Shown piece after piece: positions 7,644 to 16,867 of a stretch of 64,000 bases of DNA; position 1 is the first letter of the stretch; every line of letters starts with the position of its first letter. This DNA is from Coprococcus_C sp934318045. Its GTDB lineage: Bacteria; Bacillota; Clostridia; Lachnospirales; Lachnospiraceae. Both the position numbers and the translations under genes were made by a program. Below the pieces are notes generated by a model that was not told where the DNA came from, did no database searches, and worked only from the letters and a program-made list of their open reading frames with translations. The DNA lies in NCBI GenBank assembly GCA_934318045.1, contig CAKREY010000002.1, positions 1-64,000 of the forward strand. The letters run 5' to 3'.

Positions 7644-8051
7644 CTAGTTATTCTCACTTGCCTGATCAATTGCTTCTTTGATCTCCGGGCTGTCAATATC
7701 CACATCCGTCTTCTTACCCATAGCTGTTGCGATTTTATCCACAACCTCCGGAATCATATCGATCACCTTGCTTACTGTGTCACCCTGCTTGACCGGAATC
7801 ATCTTGGCGTGTCCGTTCTGGATTACGAGCACTGCAGTCGGTGACATCTTACCCCCCATTCCACCTCCTGCAGAGTTTGAACCACCGTTTTTGCCAAATG
7901 CACCGGCAGCCACACCGAAATTCACATCCACAAGTGGTAAAATAATTGTATCTCCTACCTTCGTTGGCTCTCCAACCACCGTCTTCGTTGTAAGCAGGGA
8001 ATCCATACCCTGAAACAAAGAACCAACTGTCTGATTAAAATCATTTGCCAT
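7644..8051 (-). CDS. ytfJ: Sporulation protein YtfJ/GerW
   Basis: A 135-residue member of the GerW/YtfJ family, made in the forespore in Bacillus and needed for normal germinant response. Recognisable features are the N-terminal VGSLFQGMDSLLTTKTVVGEP, the conserved GDTIILPLVDVNFGVAAG, a Gly-rich loop (GGGMGGKM), and a C-terminal LVIQNGHAKMIPVKQ segment. ATG 8051 is nine bases from GGAGG; GTG 8054 is an equally spaced alternative. It follows the DUF2953 gene (YtfI type) by 30 bases, the same order as in Bacillus, which supports both calls. No signal peptide. Confidence 0.92.
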   Translation of the reverse strand: MANDFNQTVGSLFQGMDSLLTTKTVVGEPTKVGDTIILPLVDVNFGVAAGAFGKNGGSNSAGGGMGGKMSPTAVLVIQNGHAKMIPVKQGDTVSKVIDMIPEVVDKIATAMGKKTDVDIDSPEIKEAIDQASENN

Positions 8052-8081
8052 CACTCATTACCTCCAATTTCCTATATTATC

Positions 8082-9188
8082 CTACTGATTCATTACTTTC
8101 TTTGCAACTTTTAGTGTCCTCCAGATATTGATATTCAAGACAATCCGGAGCAGATATCCAAGCCGGATTCGGCCTTTCAGCTTCACATCCAGTTCCAACA
8201 CTTTCTGTTCAAAATCCGGCTGCATTGACAGCCCTTTTTGATATACAAACGGCAGTAAGCTCAAATACCCGGTCACCTGCCCGGTCTTGTATGGCTCATC
8301 CATGCCGTAATGCACATAGCCCTTTACCTTACGCGGCAATATATGTTTCAATGTCCGCGGAATATATTTTTTCAGATATTCACGCGTCTTTACCGTACAC
8401 GACAGATTCCAGAACTTCTGCAACCGCCGGAGCTTTTTCTTCGCAGCTGCTGTCTTTCTCTCAATCTTGTCAGCCACACGTTCTGCGACCTTTCCGGGTG
8501 TGTGATTTCGGATAAATACCCAAATCTTCTTCAGTTTTTTCCACACCTTCTGGCATACAATTTTTAATCTGCCGGATCGTTTCTTTTCTTCTTCCGGCAA
8601 GTCGTCGGGTTCGTCCAGATCGAAGATCTGCGGTTCCTCATCCGGTTCCGTATCCTCTTCTGTTTTGATATCCCCTTCCGTATCTTTTCCAATATCCTCT
8701 TCCTCATCCGGAAGTGTTATTGTCGGAATCTCTGTAATTGTTTTACCGGAGTCACTAGTCGGTTTCTCCGGAGTCTTTTCTGTGTGTTTCTGTGATTTTT
8801 CAGACATCTTACGAACGGCATCATCCGAATCCATATCACTATCTACATCGATATTATCCCACGCGTCGTCGAATCCATCATCAGCGAGATGTTCCAGCTC
8901 ACACTCTGCTTCTTCTGCCTTCTTCTTTCCAAGCCTAAACCATAACAGCCGTATCTCCTGTTTCAGTTTATCCTTCTCTCTGGTCTGGTCGTACAACACC
9001 CGGACATTTAAAATTAGATACCGCACCTTTGCTTTTGCCTGCAATGTCTTTCCGCCTTGATACGAGACATCTGCCTGATAGCGAATCGGGCAAAATAAAA
9101 TCAGCATCACAAGCAAGAGAAGCAATCCTATGATACCAAGAAGGATCCATCCGATTATTTTTAAAATAAGCAACAATACATGCAGCAT
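8082..9188 (-). CDS. DUF2953 (YtfI-like) membrane-anchored protein
   Basis: A 368-residue protein with an N-terminal transmembrane helix (about 5-32, very Leu/Ile rich) and a DUF2953-like region at the C-terminus (about 265-368, with FVYQKGLSMQPDFE and LKGRIRLGYLLRIV). Between them lies a long acidic and polar linker (about 110-205, many Glu/Asp and repeated EKTPEKP-like stretches), then basic segments. In Bacillus the family member YtfI is encoded next to YtfJ, as here. The biochemical role is not established. The linker makes it longer than simple DUF2953 proteins. Overlapping or close spacing with both neighbours indicates one operon. Confidence 0.8.
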   Translation of the reverse strand: MLHVLLLILKIIGWILLGIIGLLLLLVMLILFCPIRYQADVSYQGGKTLQAKAKVRYLILNVRVLYDQTREKDKLKQEIRLLWFRLGKKKAEEAECELEHLADDGFDDAWDNIDVDSDMDSDDAVRKMSEKSQKHTEKTPEKPTSDSGKTITEIPTITLPDEEEDIGKDTEGDIKTEEDTEPDEEPQIFDLDEPDDLPEEEKKRSGRLKIVCQKVWKKLKKIWVFIRNHTPGKVAERVADKIERKTAAAKKKLRRLQKFWNLSCTVKTREYLKKYIPRTLKHILPRKVKGYVHYGMDEPYKTGQVTGYLSLLPFVYQKGLSMQPDFEQKVLELDVKLKGRIRLGYLLRIVLNINIWRTLKVAKKVMNQ

Positions 9189-9226
9189 TCCTTACCTTAC
9201 TCCTACCTGTGGTTCTTTCTCTTTAA

Positions 9227-9541
9227 TCAAAAGAAAAAATCCTCTACCTTCCATTCTTCCCCGGTTTCATCATACATATCCTGTATGATCTGCAATACAA
9301 GCTGTTCTGCCACTTCTTTGCCTCTTGCAAAGCCGACAACCTGTATCCTGGAATCTATCTTCCTATATGGCTTCTGCAATAATTGATCATACGGATAAAT
9401 CTCAAGCAGCCCATCCTGCAGGATTGGCAGGACAATCACATACAGATTCCGGACAGGTTTATGCCTCCTGATCCGCTTTTTTATCCGTACCTGTTTTCGA
9501 TCTTTGAGATTGTATGTATAACATCTATCCGAAAAAATCAC
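9227..9541 (-). CDS. Hypothetical protein (104 residues), coupled to upstream gene
   Basis: A 104-residue soluble protein with a basic first half (KDRKQVRIKKRIRRHK) and an acidic C-terminus ending EDFFF. The start is GTG overlapping the stop of the 469-residue gene by four bases (GTGA), a translational-coupling arrangement. A central LYVIVLPILQDGLLEIYPYDQL segment predicts beta strands. No family recognised. The spacing places it inside the long minus-strand operon from the rhomboid-like gene to relQ. Confidence 0.7.
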   Translation of the reverse strand: MIFSDRCYTYNLKDRKQVRIKKRIRRHKPVRNLYVIVLPILQDGLLEIYPYDQLLQKPYRKIDSRIQVVGFARGKEVAEQLVLQIIQDMYDETGEEWKVEDFFF

Positions 9542-10947
9542 GATTGCTCCTCTATCATCTCTGAAATCAGCTTATTACATGCCATAAGTTCACTGTCATC
9601 CTTACAATTCTCAATTACATAGTCAAAATAATCCCGGATTTCCTGCTGTGTGTTCATGAAGATTGGCATTGCAGCCAGAAGCTTACACATCATACTGCGG
9701 TATACCGGTTTCTTCACACTGGCAAACAACTCCGCAAGCTCCTTTACAAGCGTTTCCTTCTTCGCTGCGATATACGCATGATCCGCAGTTTCTGCCTTAC
9801 CTGTAACCTTGTCAAGGTCGATAAACAAGCTTGTAGAAAGCAGTTTGCTCACTTTGTCCAGACGGTCAAATGCCTCTGTCAGTGCGAGTGCTTCAATCTG
9901 TTCTGCTTTTCCGACCCGGATCTCATCCAACACTGCTTCCAAGATTGCGATAGATTCATATACGCGCTCCTGCACACCCTCGATTGTGAAGAACTCGTCC
10001 ATCACTTCATCCGGTAACTGATCAATCGTTTCTGCCTTTACGCACGCCTCAATAATACGAAGTGCAGCCGCATATCCAGGTACATCTTCTTTGTTTTTCT
10101 CATAGGCTGCATCAATCGTGAATAAAATCGTATACACATCGTTAATCACTTCCTGCAGCAGCATGTATGCAGACACTTCGTTGTTAATGATTGCCGCAGC
10201 CTGATTCAGACGCTTCGTCAGATCTTCAAACTCCGGTAGTGTAAGTGCCGCATAATCAGCCTCTGCAAGATCCGTATATACATGGTACAAAAATGGATAC
10301 TCTGTCTCAAAGCCTTTTGGTTTTTTCAAAAGTACGGCACTTCGCAGCATATCAACAAACTCATCCACGGAGGTTGTCTCACCTTCCTCATAGATATTAA
10401 GTGTGGAGTTGACAATATCGTAGAACTTATTCTTCGTCATACGAACCGGAAGCTGCGCCATCAGAAGCTGTAATTTGCTGTTTATCACAACCGTATCATT
10501 CTCTGCAAATACATAGGCAAACATCTTCTCGGAAAGCCCCTTTGCATCGACCGGTGTCACTTCCTCACGCACGGCTGCCTCCACACGGTTTAACACATAC
10601 TCATAAATCTCATATGCATCCGTGTATGCAGTCAGAATATGCATCTTATATTCTACATTACTGCGAAGCTGTGCGATTGCTTCCATAGAATCTTCATCCA
10701 CTGCCTCGCGCTTAACGAGATGGCGGTCTAACAATCCTGTCAGAAGTGCAAAATATTTGCAGACATCCATGTTCTTGTCTTCCTGCTCATCGCATACTTC
10801 CTTCATCGTGTAATAATTCATGCTTCCTTTTACGGTTGCATAACAGTTATACTGTCTGCCTAGCAGCTCTGCATATTCCGGAAGCTTCGTGTCTAAGTCT
10901 TTGTCTCTCTGTATATCTGTCACTAATTTCTTGCATGTTGCTATCAT
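9538..10947 (-). CDS. Hypothetical helical protein (469 residues)
   Basis: I do not recognise this family. The 469-residue product is soluble and looks almost entirely alpha-helical, with evenly spread Leu, Glu and Lys, no membrane helix, no Walker motif and only a few scattered Cys. Its composition resembles a helical-repeat scaffold. It starts at an ATG with AGGAG about nine bases upstream, 12 bases after the rhomboid-like gene, and overlaps the next gene by four bases. Conserved company with a membrane rhomboid fold and a small basic protein suggests these three work together, but no function can be assigned. Confidence 0.75.
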   Translation of the reverse strand: MIATCKKLVTDIQRDKDLDTKLPEYAELLGRQYNCYATVKGSMNYYTMKEVCDEQEDKNMDVCKYFALLTGLLDRHLVKREAVDEDSMEAIAQLRSNVEYKMHILTAYTDAYEIYEYVLNRVEAAVREEVTPVDAKGLSEKMFAYVFAENDTVVINSKLQLLMAQLPVRMTKNKFYDIVNSTLNIYEEGETTSVDEFVDMLRSAVLLKKPKGFETEYPFLYHVYTDLAEADYAALTLPEFEDLTKRLNQAAAIINNEVSAYMLLQEVINDVYTILFTIDAAYEKNKEDVPGYAAALRIIEACVKAETIDQLPDEVMDEFFTIEGVQERVYESIAILEAVLDEIRVGKAEQIEALALTEAFDRLDKVSKLLSTSLFIDLDKVTGKAETADHAYIAAKKETLVKELAELFASVKKPVYRSMMCKLLAAMPIFMNTQQEIRDYFDYVIENCKDDSELMACNKLISEMIEEQS

Positions 10948-10959
10948 TATATCAGTCTC

Positions 10960-11877
10960 CTATTTCACATGCTCATGCGTAAATAAATGTTCATTGCAAT
11001 ACTCATAATTTCCGTTACATTTTGAGCAGAACCGGAACTCCAGATCATCGCCATCCCGTTCCGTCCTTCCACAAATCGCACATTTGTGCTTCGTTATGTT
11101 CGAAGGATATCCCATCTGCTGCGCCTTATGTCGGCGGTCTGCCTCTCCGTTTACCTGTCGAGAGAGATTCTCCACGCGACGATCATAATCCCGTTTTCTT
11201 CGTTTCGCTGCCGCCTTGCTGTTCGAGCTTCGCATACCGACACCCCGCCCCATAATCAGGTAGAATATAAAGAAATTCACCAGATACGCAATGATGGAAC
11301 CACGGTTCAACGTACTTGTGGTTGGCCGCATAAATTCATATGCCATCAATCCCATATCTATAACTGCGACCCAGAAAGCACGGATTGGAATGAAAAACAT
11401 AAACAACACGCGTGCATCCGAATACATCAGTGCAAACGCTAAGAACAATCCATAATCAAAGTAATACATTGCCCATATTCCAACATCCATCATGCCAAGA
11501 ATGGAACCATTTGCATAATAGTAAATACTGATGCCTAACATGATGACCGTATTCCAGAACCATGCACCAAATATATAAAGATTAAACATAAATGTTCCCA
11601 TGGCCTGTTCGATCTGTTGTCCAAACAAAATCAATATAAATATCATCAGTATTCCAACTAAATTCAAATCTCCCGGTGGTGAAAATACCCATGTAAACAA
11701 TCTCCAGAACTCATGCTGTTCCAAAATCGCATATGGTGAAAAAACAAGCTTGAATGCAAACGTCGGAACAAACGCCCACAAAACATACGAGATTGCCATC
11801 ACAACCGCAATCTTGATTGGGAGATTACGGATTGCGAATCTTCCAAATTTTTTCTCTAACTTTGCAAAAAAACTCAA
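10960..11877 (-). CDS. Rhomboid-fold membrane protein with C-terminal zinc-ribbon, probably not a protease
   Basis: A 305-residue polytopic protein with about six membrane helices (residues 20-215). The early HEFWRLFTWVF segment is the conserved loop of rhomboid and Derlin-like proteins. No GxSG serine motif is visible where the catalytic Ser would be (the nearest sequence is GSILGMMD), so proteolysis is unlikely and a Derlin-like or pseudo-rhomboid role is inferred. A basic linker leads to a Cys-rich tail (about 265-305): CAIC, then CSKC, then a C and two His, a probable zinc-binding module on the cytoplasmic side. First gene of the operon running to relQ. Confidence 0.75.
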   Translation of the reverse strand: MSFFAKLEKKFGRFAIRNLPIKIAVVMAISYVLWAFVPTFAFKLVFSPYAILEQHEFWRLFTWVFSPPGDLNLVGILMIFILILFGQQIEQAMGTFMFNLYIFGAWFWNTVIMLGISIYYYANGSILGMMDVGIWAMYYFDYGLFLAFALMYSDARVLFMFFIPIRAFWVAVIDMGLMAYEFMRPTTSTLNRGSIIAYLVNFFIFYLIMGRGVGMRSSNSKAAAKRRKRDYDRRVENLSRQVNGEADRRHKAQQMGYPSNITKHKCAICGRTERDGDDLEFRFCSKCNGNYEYCNEHLFTHEHVK

Positions 11878-11935
11878 ATTAAATTTTCCTCACTTTCACT
11901 TTGCATATCAATTCGATATTATACCCTATATACAT

Positions 11936-11986
11936 AAAAAAAGCAATTGCCACACGCGGATTCTCCGTCTGTAGCAATTACTTTTT
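11936..11986 (-). terminator. Intrinsic terminator after the LysM gene
   Basis: Stem 11942-11954 against 11970-11982 (13 bp, two wobble pairs) with an inner CGG/CCG pairing in the loop. On the minus strand it is followed by a T-run (11941-11936). The other side has five T residues (11982-11986), so weak bidirectional use is possible. Confidence 0.8.
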
Positions 11987-12028
11987 CTCACACAGATCAA
12001 TGTAATTTTGATTAATCCAGACACAAAG

Positions 12029-12391
12029 CTATTTTTCTTTCTCCGGCGGGATCCGGATGATTGTTCCAAGTGGCACCCGCAAATCGTAAAGCTCCCGGTT
12101 ATATTGCATCAGATCTGCAATATCCGTATCAAATTCTCTGACTAAGCTTCCTAGCGTCTCTCCAACCTTCGCCGTATAATAACGCCGCTCTTCTTCCTCA
12201 TACACCTCTGTTGGAATACAGATTTCATCCCCCGGCTGCAGATTGTAGACGTTGACATATGGATTTTCTTTCAGGATATCAATCAGACGTACACCATAAA
12301 GTTTTGATAATTTGTATAACGTATCTCCTGCAACAACTTTGTGTACAGTTCCCTTACATTCATGCTCCATCGCACATATCTCCATACTCAT
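12029..12391 (-). CDS. Two-LysM-domain protein without signal peptide
   Basis: A 120-residue protein made of two LysM repeats. The first (about 16-62) has VHKVVAGDTLYKLSKLYGV and LQPGDEICIP; the second (about 70-117) has YTAKVGETLGSLVREFDTD and VPLGTIIRIPP. LysM binds N-acetylglucosamine polymers such as peptidoglycan. There is no signal peptide or membrane segment, as in some spore-coat LysM proteins, so a role at the forespore or coat is a possibility, not a conclusion. ATG 12391 has a poor ribosome site; ATG 12370, nine bases after GGAG, is an equally good start giving 113 residues. Single gene with its own terminator. Confidence 0.85.
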   Translation of the reverse strand: MSMEICAMEHECKGTVHKVVAGDTLYKLSKLYGVRLIDILKENPYVNVYNLQPGDEICIPTEVYEEEERRYYTAKVGETLGSLVREFDTDIADLMQYNRELYDLRVPLGTIIRIPPEKEK

Positions 12392-12439
12392 TTCTGATTA
12401 TTCTATTCTTAATAGGTAAAAATGTTCATAATTTTTGTG

Positions 12440-12468
12440 TTGAAATTCACGATTCTTTCCTATATAAT
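12440..12468 (+). promoter_or_regulatory. Promoter of the activase gene
   Basis: -35 TTGAAA (12440-12445), 17-base spacer, -10 TATAAT (12463-12468). Transcription would start near 12475, leaving a leader of about 55 bases with AGAGGT before ATG 12529. Confidence 0.7.
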
Positions 12469-12528
12469 GTCAGATGTCGAAAAATACAGAAATATGAAAT
12501 GGGAAATAGTAAAAGAGGTAATTATTAA

Positions 12529-15500
12529 ATGAAGAGATTAGGAATCGATATTGGTTCGACCACAGTCAAGGTTGCTGTGATTGACGAAGAACATAACATA
12601 TTATTTTCGGAATACAAGCGTCACTTTGCAAATATCAAAGAGACCTTAAAGGAGCTTGTAGAACATGCCAGCAAGGAGCTTGGAAATGTTGATGTTGCTC
12701 CTACGATCACCGGTTCCGGTGGACTTGCATTGGCACAGGTCATCGGAATCCCGTTTGAGCAAGAGGTTGTCTGTGTATCCGAGGCTCTGACCGACTATGC
12801 TCCACAGACGGATGTTGCCATCGAACTTGGCGGCGAGGATGCCAAGATCATTTATTTTACAAACGGTGTGGAACAGCGTATGAACGGTGTATGTGCCGGC
12901 GGTACCGGTTCCTTTATCGACCAGATGGCATCGTTGCTCCAGACAGATGCTTCCGGACTGAACACATACGCGAAGGATTATGATACGATCTATCCGATTG
13001 CCGCGCGTTGTGGTGTATTCGCAAAGACTGATATCCAGCCACTCATCAACGAAGGTGCAACAAAGCCAAACCTTGCAGCTTCTATCTTTCAGGCGGTTGT
13101 AAACCAGACGATCAGTGGTCTTGCCTGTGGTAAGCCAATCAAAGGAAATGTTGCATTTTTAGGTGGTCCTCTCCACTTCCTTGACCAGCTCAAGGAAGCG
13201 TTCGTGCGGACACTGAACCTGACACCGGAGCATATTATTGCACCGGGACATTCGCATCTGTTCGCGGCTGTCGGTGCAGCACTTCAGGCAAAGGAAGAGA
13301 CACACTATACATTGGATGAGATTAGCGGAAAGCTCACAGCCGACCTTAAGATTGCTGTGGATGTTGACCGTCTCCCACCACTATTTGCATCACAGGAAGA
13401 CTATGATGCTTTCATCAAAAAGCAGGAGAAAAATAAAGTATTACGTTCCAACCTTGCCACCTATAAGGGAAAATGTTTCCTCGGTGTCGACGCCGGTTCC
13501 ACAACTACCAAGGTGGCACTTGTCGCCGAGGATGGCAGTCTGCTCTATGATTTTTACAGCAGCAACGATGGTAGTCCTCTTCGGACAACCCTGCGTGCCA
13601 TGAAAGATATCTATACAAAACTCCCGGATGGCGTGGAGATTGTAGCCGGTTGCTCTACCGGATATGGAGAAGCCTTAATTAAGTCTGCTCTCATGCTCGA
13701 CTATGGTGAGGTAGAAACAATCGCCCACTACACTGCCGCTGCATTCTTTGATCCGGACGTGGACTGTATCTTAGATATCGGTGGTCAGGATATGAAATGT
13801 ATCAAGATCAAAAATGAAGTCGTCGACAATGTCATGCTGAACGAAGCATGTTCCTCCGGCTGTGGCTCTTTCATCGAGACATTTGCCAAATCGTTAAATT
13901 ATGATGTGAAGGATTTCGCGAAGATCGCACTTTTCGCAGAAAGCCCGATTGATCTCGGAAGCCGTTGTACTGTATTTATGAATTCCAAAGTAAAACAGGC
14001 ACAGAAGGAAGGCGCAAGCGTCGCTGACATCTCTGCCGGCCTTGCTTATTCTGTTATTAAGAACGCCCTTTTGAAGGTAATCAAGCTGACCGATCCGAAG
14101 TCACTTGGCAAGAATATCGTTGTACAGGGTGGAACCTTCTACAACGATGCGGTTCTTCGAAGCTTTGAGCTTATCTCCGGCAGGGAAGCAATCCGACCGG
14201 ACATCGCCGGTATCATGGGTGCTTTCGGTGCTGCGCTGATTGCCCGAGACCGTTACGAGGAAGGTGACCAGACGACCATGCTCTCCAAGGAAGCAATGGA
14301 AGCACTCACCTACGAGACAAAGATGGCGCGTTGTAAGGGATGTACGAACAACTGTCTCCTTACAATCAATCGTTTTACAGGCGGAAGACAGTTCATCACG
14401 GGTAACCGTTGTGAACGTGGTCTTGGATTAAAGAAGAACCAGCACAACATGCCGAACTTATTTGAATACAAATTCAACCGATTGTTCTCTTATGAACCGC
14501 TGACCGAAAGTGAAGCTTATCGTGGTGTCATCGGTATTCCACGTGTCCTGAACATGTATGAAAACTATCCGTTCTGGTTTACATTCCTGACGAAACTCGG
14601 CTACCGGGTACTACTCTCTCCGAAGTCATCAAGAGATATCTATACCCTTGGTATCGAGTCTATCCCAAGTGAGTCGGAATGTTATCCGGCGAAGATCTCG
14701 CATGGTCATGTTATGTGGCTGTTGAAGCAGGGAATCAAGACAATCTTCTATCCTTGTATTCCTTATGAGCGCAACGAGACACCGGATGCAAACAACCACT
14801 ACAATTGCCCAATTGTCACAAGCTATGCAGAGAATATCAAGAACAATATGGAAGAGGTTTCTGCACCGGATGTCACCTATATCCGTCCATTCCTCGCCCT
14901 TGATAACAAGGAGGCACTAAAGGAACGTCTGTTGCGTGAATTCTCAAAATATACAAATGTCACAAAGGAAGAAATAAACGATGCAGTTGAGGCTGCTTAT
15001 ACAGAAGCAGATGCAGTCAAAGCAGATATCCAGAAGAAAGGCGAAGAGACAATCGCCTATCTGGAGAAGACCGATAAACTCGGTATTGTACTTGCCGGTC
15101 GTCCATACCATCTGGATCCTGAGATCAACCACGGACTTCCGGAGCTTATTAACTCGTATGATATCGCTGTTTTAACAGAAGACTCTGTTGCACACCTTGC
15201 AGAGGTGGAGCGTCCTTTGATTGTATCCGATCAGTGGATGTACCACTCCCGTCTGTACAAGGCAGCAAACTATGTCAAATCGAGCAAGAACCTGGAGTTG
15301 ATCCAATTAAATTCCTTTGGCTGTGGTCTGGATGCCGTTACAACGGACTGTGTCAACGATATCCTGACGAATTCCGGCAAGATCTACACAGTATTAAAGA
15401 TTGACGAAGTCAGCAACTTAGGTGCGGCACGTATCCGTATCCGTTCCCTGATCAGCGCGGTCAATGTCAGAAGAAAACATAACTTTACACCATGTCCGAT

Positions 15501-16755
15501 GCCAAGTAATTATAACCGTATCGAATTTACAACAGATATGAAGGATTATACCGTATTGGTACCACAGCTCTCCCCAATTCATTTCAATGTATTGACTCCG
15601 GCGATGCGCCATATGGGATTAAATATTGAGATTCTTCCGGATGCAACAAAAGAAGTCATTGATACCGGCTTAAAATATGTAAACAACGACGCCTGCTATC
15701 CTTCTTTGATCGTTGTAGGTCAGATGATGCATGCCATCACTTCCGGCAAATATGACATCAATAAACTGGCACTTATTATGACACAGACCGGTGGTGGCTG
15801 CCGTGCAACAAACTACGTTGGCTTTATCCGTCGTGCACTTGCCAAGGCCGGCTATCCACAGATTCCGGTTATTGCCCTCTCCGTACAGGGCTTTGAGAAC
15901 AACTCCGGTTTCGTATGGAATATGAAAACGGTCAAATGTGCAATGCAGGCACTTGCGATTGGCGATCTGTTTATGCGCGTTGTTTACCAGACTCGTCCAT
16001 ACGAGAAAGTAAAGGGTTCTGTCAATAAGTTGCACCGCAAATGGGAACATGCAGCCATCCGTTGCATGGAAAATGGCGGTCGCGGATTCAGTAAACTGGT
16101 ACATGATATCGTCAAAGACTTCGACAACGTGCCTTTGAATGAAAATATAAAGAAACCGCGTGTTGGTATCGTTGGCGAGATTCTTGTTAAGTTCCTCCCA
16201 TCTGCCAACAACCACTTAGTAGATCTTCTGGAAGCAGAAGGTGCAGAAGCGGTTATGCCGGATCTGCTGGACTTCTTCCAGTACTGCTTCTACAACAACA
16301 ATTACAAATATGAATATCTTGGAAAGACTAAGAAATCTGCAAGAAACGGTAACCTTGGTATCGCTGCACTTGAAGCACTGCGCCACCCGGTAGTCAGTGC
16401 CTTAAAGAAGAGTAAACGATTCCATCCACCTGTGCATATCAAGACTTTGGCAGAATATGCACGCCCGATTGTCTCCATCGGTAACCAGACCGGTGAAGGC
16501 TGGTTCCTGACCGGCGAGATGGTCGAGCTTATAAAGAGTGGTGCCAGCAACATCGTATGCTGCCAGCCATTTGCCTGTCTTCCAAACCACATTGTCGGTA
16601 AGGGTGTTATCAAATCCCTGCGTCATGCTTATCCGGATGCCAACATCGTCGCAATCGACTATGATCCGGGTGCTTCTGAAGTCAATCAGGTAAACCGTAT
16701 CAAGCTGATGCTTGCAACGGCAAGAAAGAACATGGAAGAAAACGATAACAAATAA
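12529..16755 (+). CDS. 2-hydroxyacyl-CoA dehydratase activase-related protein (large, two ATPase modules)
   Basis: A 1408-residue protein of the BadF/BcrA/HgdC superfamily. Simple activases use ATP and a 4Fe-4S cluster to push an electron into 2-hydroxyacyl-CoA dehydratases. Here two ASKHA ATPase modules are in tandem: module 1 starts GIDIGSTTVKVAV (residue 4) with CAGGTGSFIDQ (about 122); module 2 starts GVDAGSTTTKVAL (about 318) with DIGGQDMK (about 418) and CSSGCGSFIETF (about 440). A DUF2229-type region follows (about 650-870), then a C-terminal dehydratase-subunit-like region. This giant architecture is common in Clostridia and its true substrate is unknown. It has its own promoter and terminator and no dehydratase genes beside it. 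Confidence 0.9.
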   Translation: MKRLGIDIGSTTVKVAVIDEEHNILFSEYKRHFANIKETLKELVEHASKELGNVDVAPTITGSGGLALAQVIGIPFEQEVVCVSEALTDYAPQTDVAIELGGEDAKIIYFTNGVEQRMNGVCAGGTGSFIDQMASLLQTDASGLNTYAKDYDTIYPIAARCGVFAKTDIQPLINEGATKPNLAASIFQAVVNQTISGLACGKPIKGNVAFLGGPLHFLDQLKEAFVRTLNLTPEHIIAPGHSHLFAAVGAALQAKEETHYTLDEISGKLTADLKIAVDVDRLPPLFASQEDYDAFIKKQEKNKVLRSNLATYKGKCFLGVDAGSTTTKVALVAEDGSLLYDFYSSNDGSPLRTTLRAMKDIYTKLPDGVEIVAGCSTGYGEALIKSALMLDYGEVETIAHYTAAAFFDPDVDCILDIGGQDMKCIKIKNEVVDNVMLNEACSSGCGSFIETFAKSLNYDVKDFAKIALFAESPIDLGSRCTVFMNSKVKQAQKEGASVADISAGLAYSVIKNALLKVIKLTDPKSLGKNIVVQGGTFYNDAVLRSFELISGREAIRPDIAGIMGAFGAALIARDRYEEGDQTTMLSKEAMEALTYETKMARCKGCTNNCLLTINRFTGGRQFITGNRCERGLGLKKNQHNMPNLFEYKFNRLFSYEPLTESEAYRGVIGIPRVLNMYENYPFWFTFLTKLGYRVLLSPKSSRDIYTLGIESIPSESECYPAKISHGHVMWLLKQGIKTIFYPCIPYERNETPDANNHYNCPIVTSYAENIKNNMEEVSAPDVTYIRPFLALDNKEALKERLLREFSKYTNVTKEEINDAVEAAYTEADAVKADIQKKGEETIAYLEKTDKLGIVLAGRPYHLDPEINHGLPELINSYDIAVLTEDSVAHLAEVERPLIVSDQWMYHSRLYKAANYVKSSKNLELIQLNSFGCGLDAVTTDCVNDILTNSGKIYTVLKIDEVSNLGAARIRIRSLISAVNVRRKHNFTPCPMPSNYNRIEFTTDMKDYTVLVPQLSPIHFNVLTPAMRHMGLNIEILPDATKEVIDTGLKYVNNDACYPSLIVVGQMMHAITSGKYDINKLALIMTQTGGGCRATNYVGFIRRALAKAGYPQIPVIALSVQGFENNSGFVWNMKTVKCAMQALAIGDLFMRVVYQTRPYEKVKGSVNKLHRKWEHAAIRCMENGGRGFSKLVHDIVKDFDNVPLNENIKKPRVGIVGEILVKFLPSANNHLVDLLEAEGAEAVMPDLLDFFQYCFYNNNYKYEYLGKTKKSARNGNLGIAALEALRHPVVSALKKSKRFHPPVHIKTLAEYARPIVSIGNQTGEGWFLTGEMVELIKSGASNIVCCQPFACLPNHIVGKGVIKSLRHAYPDANIVAIDYDPGASEVNQVNRIKLMLATARKNMEENDNK

Positions 16756-16761
16756 AGCAAC

Positions 16762-16803
16762 AAAAAAGAAACGGTTTTCAAATTGAAAATCGTTTCTTTT
16801 TTA
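16762..16803 (+). terminator. Bidirectional terminator between activase gene and hemW
   Basis: A near-perfect inverted repeat. AAAAAAGAAACGGTTTTCA (16762-16780) pairs with TGAAAATCGTTTCTTTTTT (16784-16802), with one G-T wobble and a short AAT loop. T-runs on both strands allow it to stop the activase transcript and, less directly, the hemW operon, which ends 66 bases away. Confidence 0.85.
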
Positions 16804-16867
16804 CTGTAAAATATAAGACAGACTCACTCTCTTCTATCAAAGTATATTTATATTCTATTATCAACAA

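Noticed and set aside
15670..16215. Long minus-strand frame (181 codons) inside the activase gene
   Set aside because: Antisense shadow of a well-supported gene; no ribosome site or domain.
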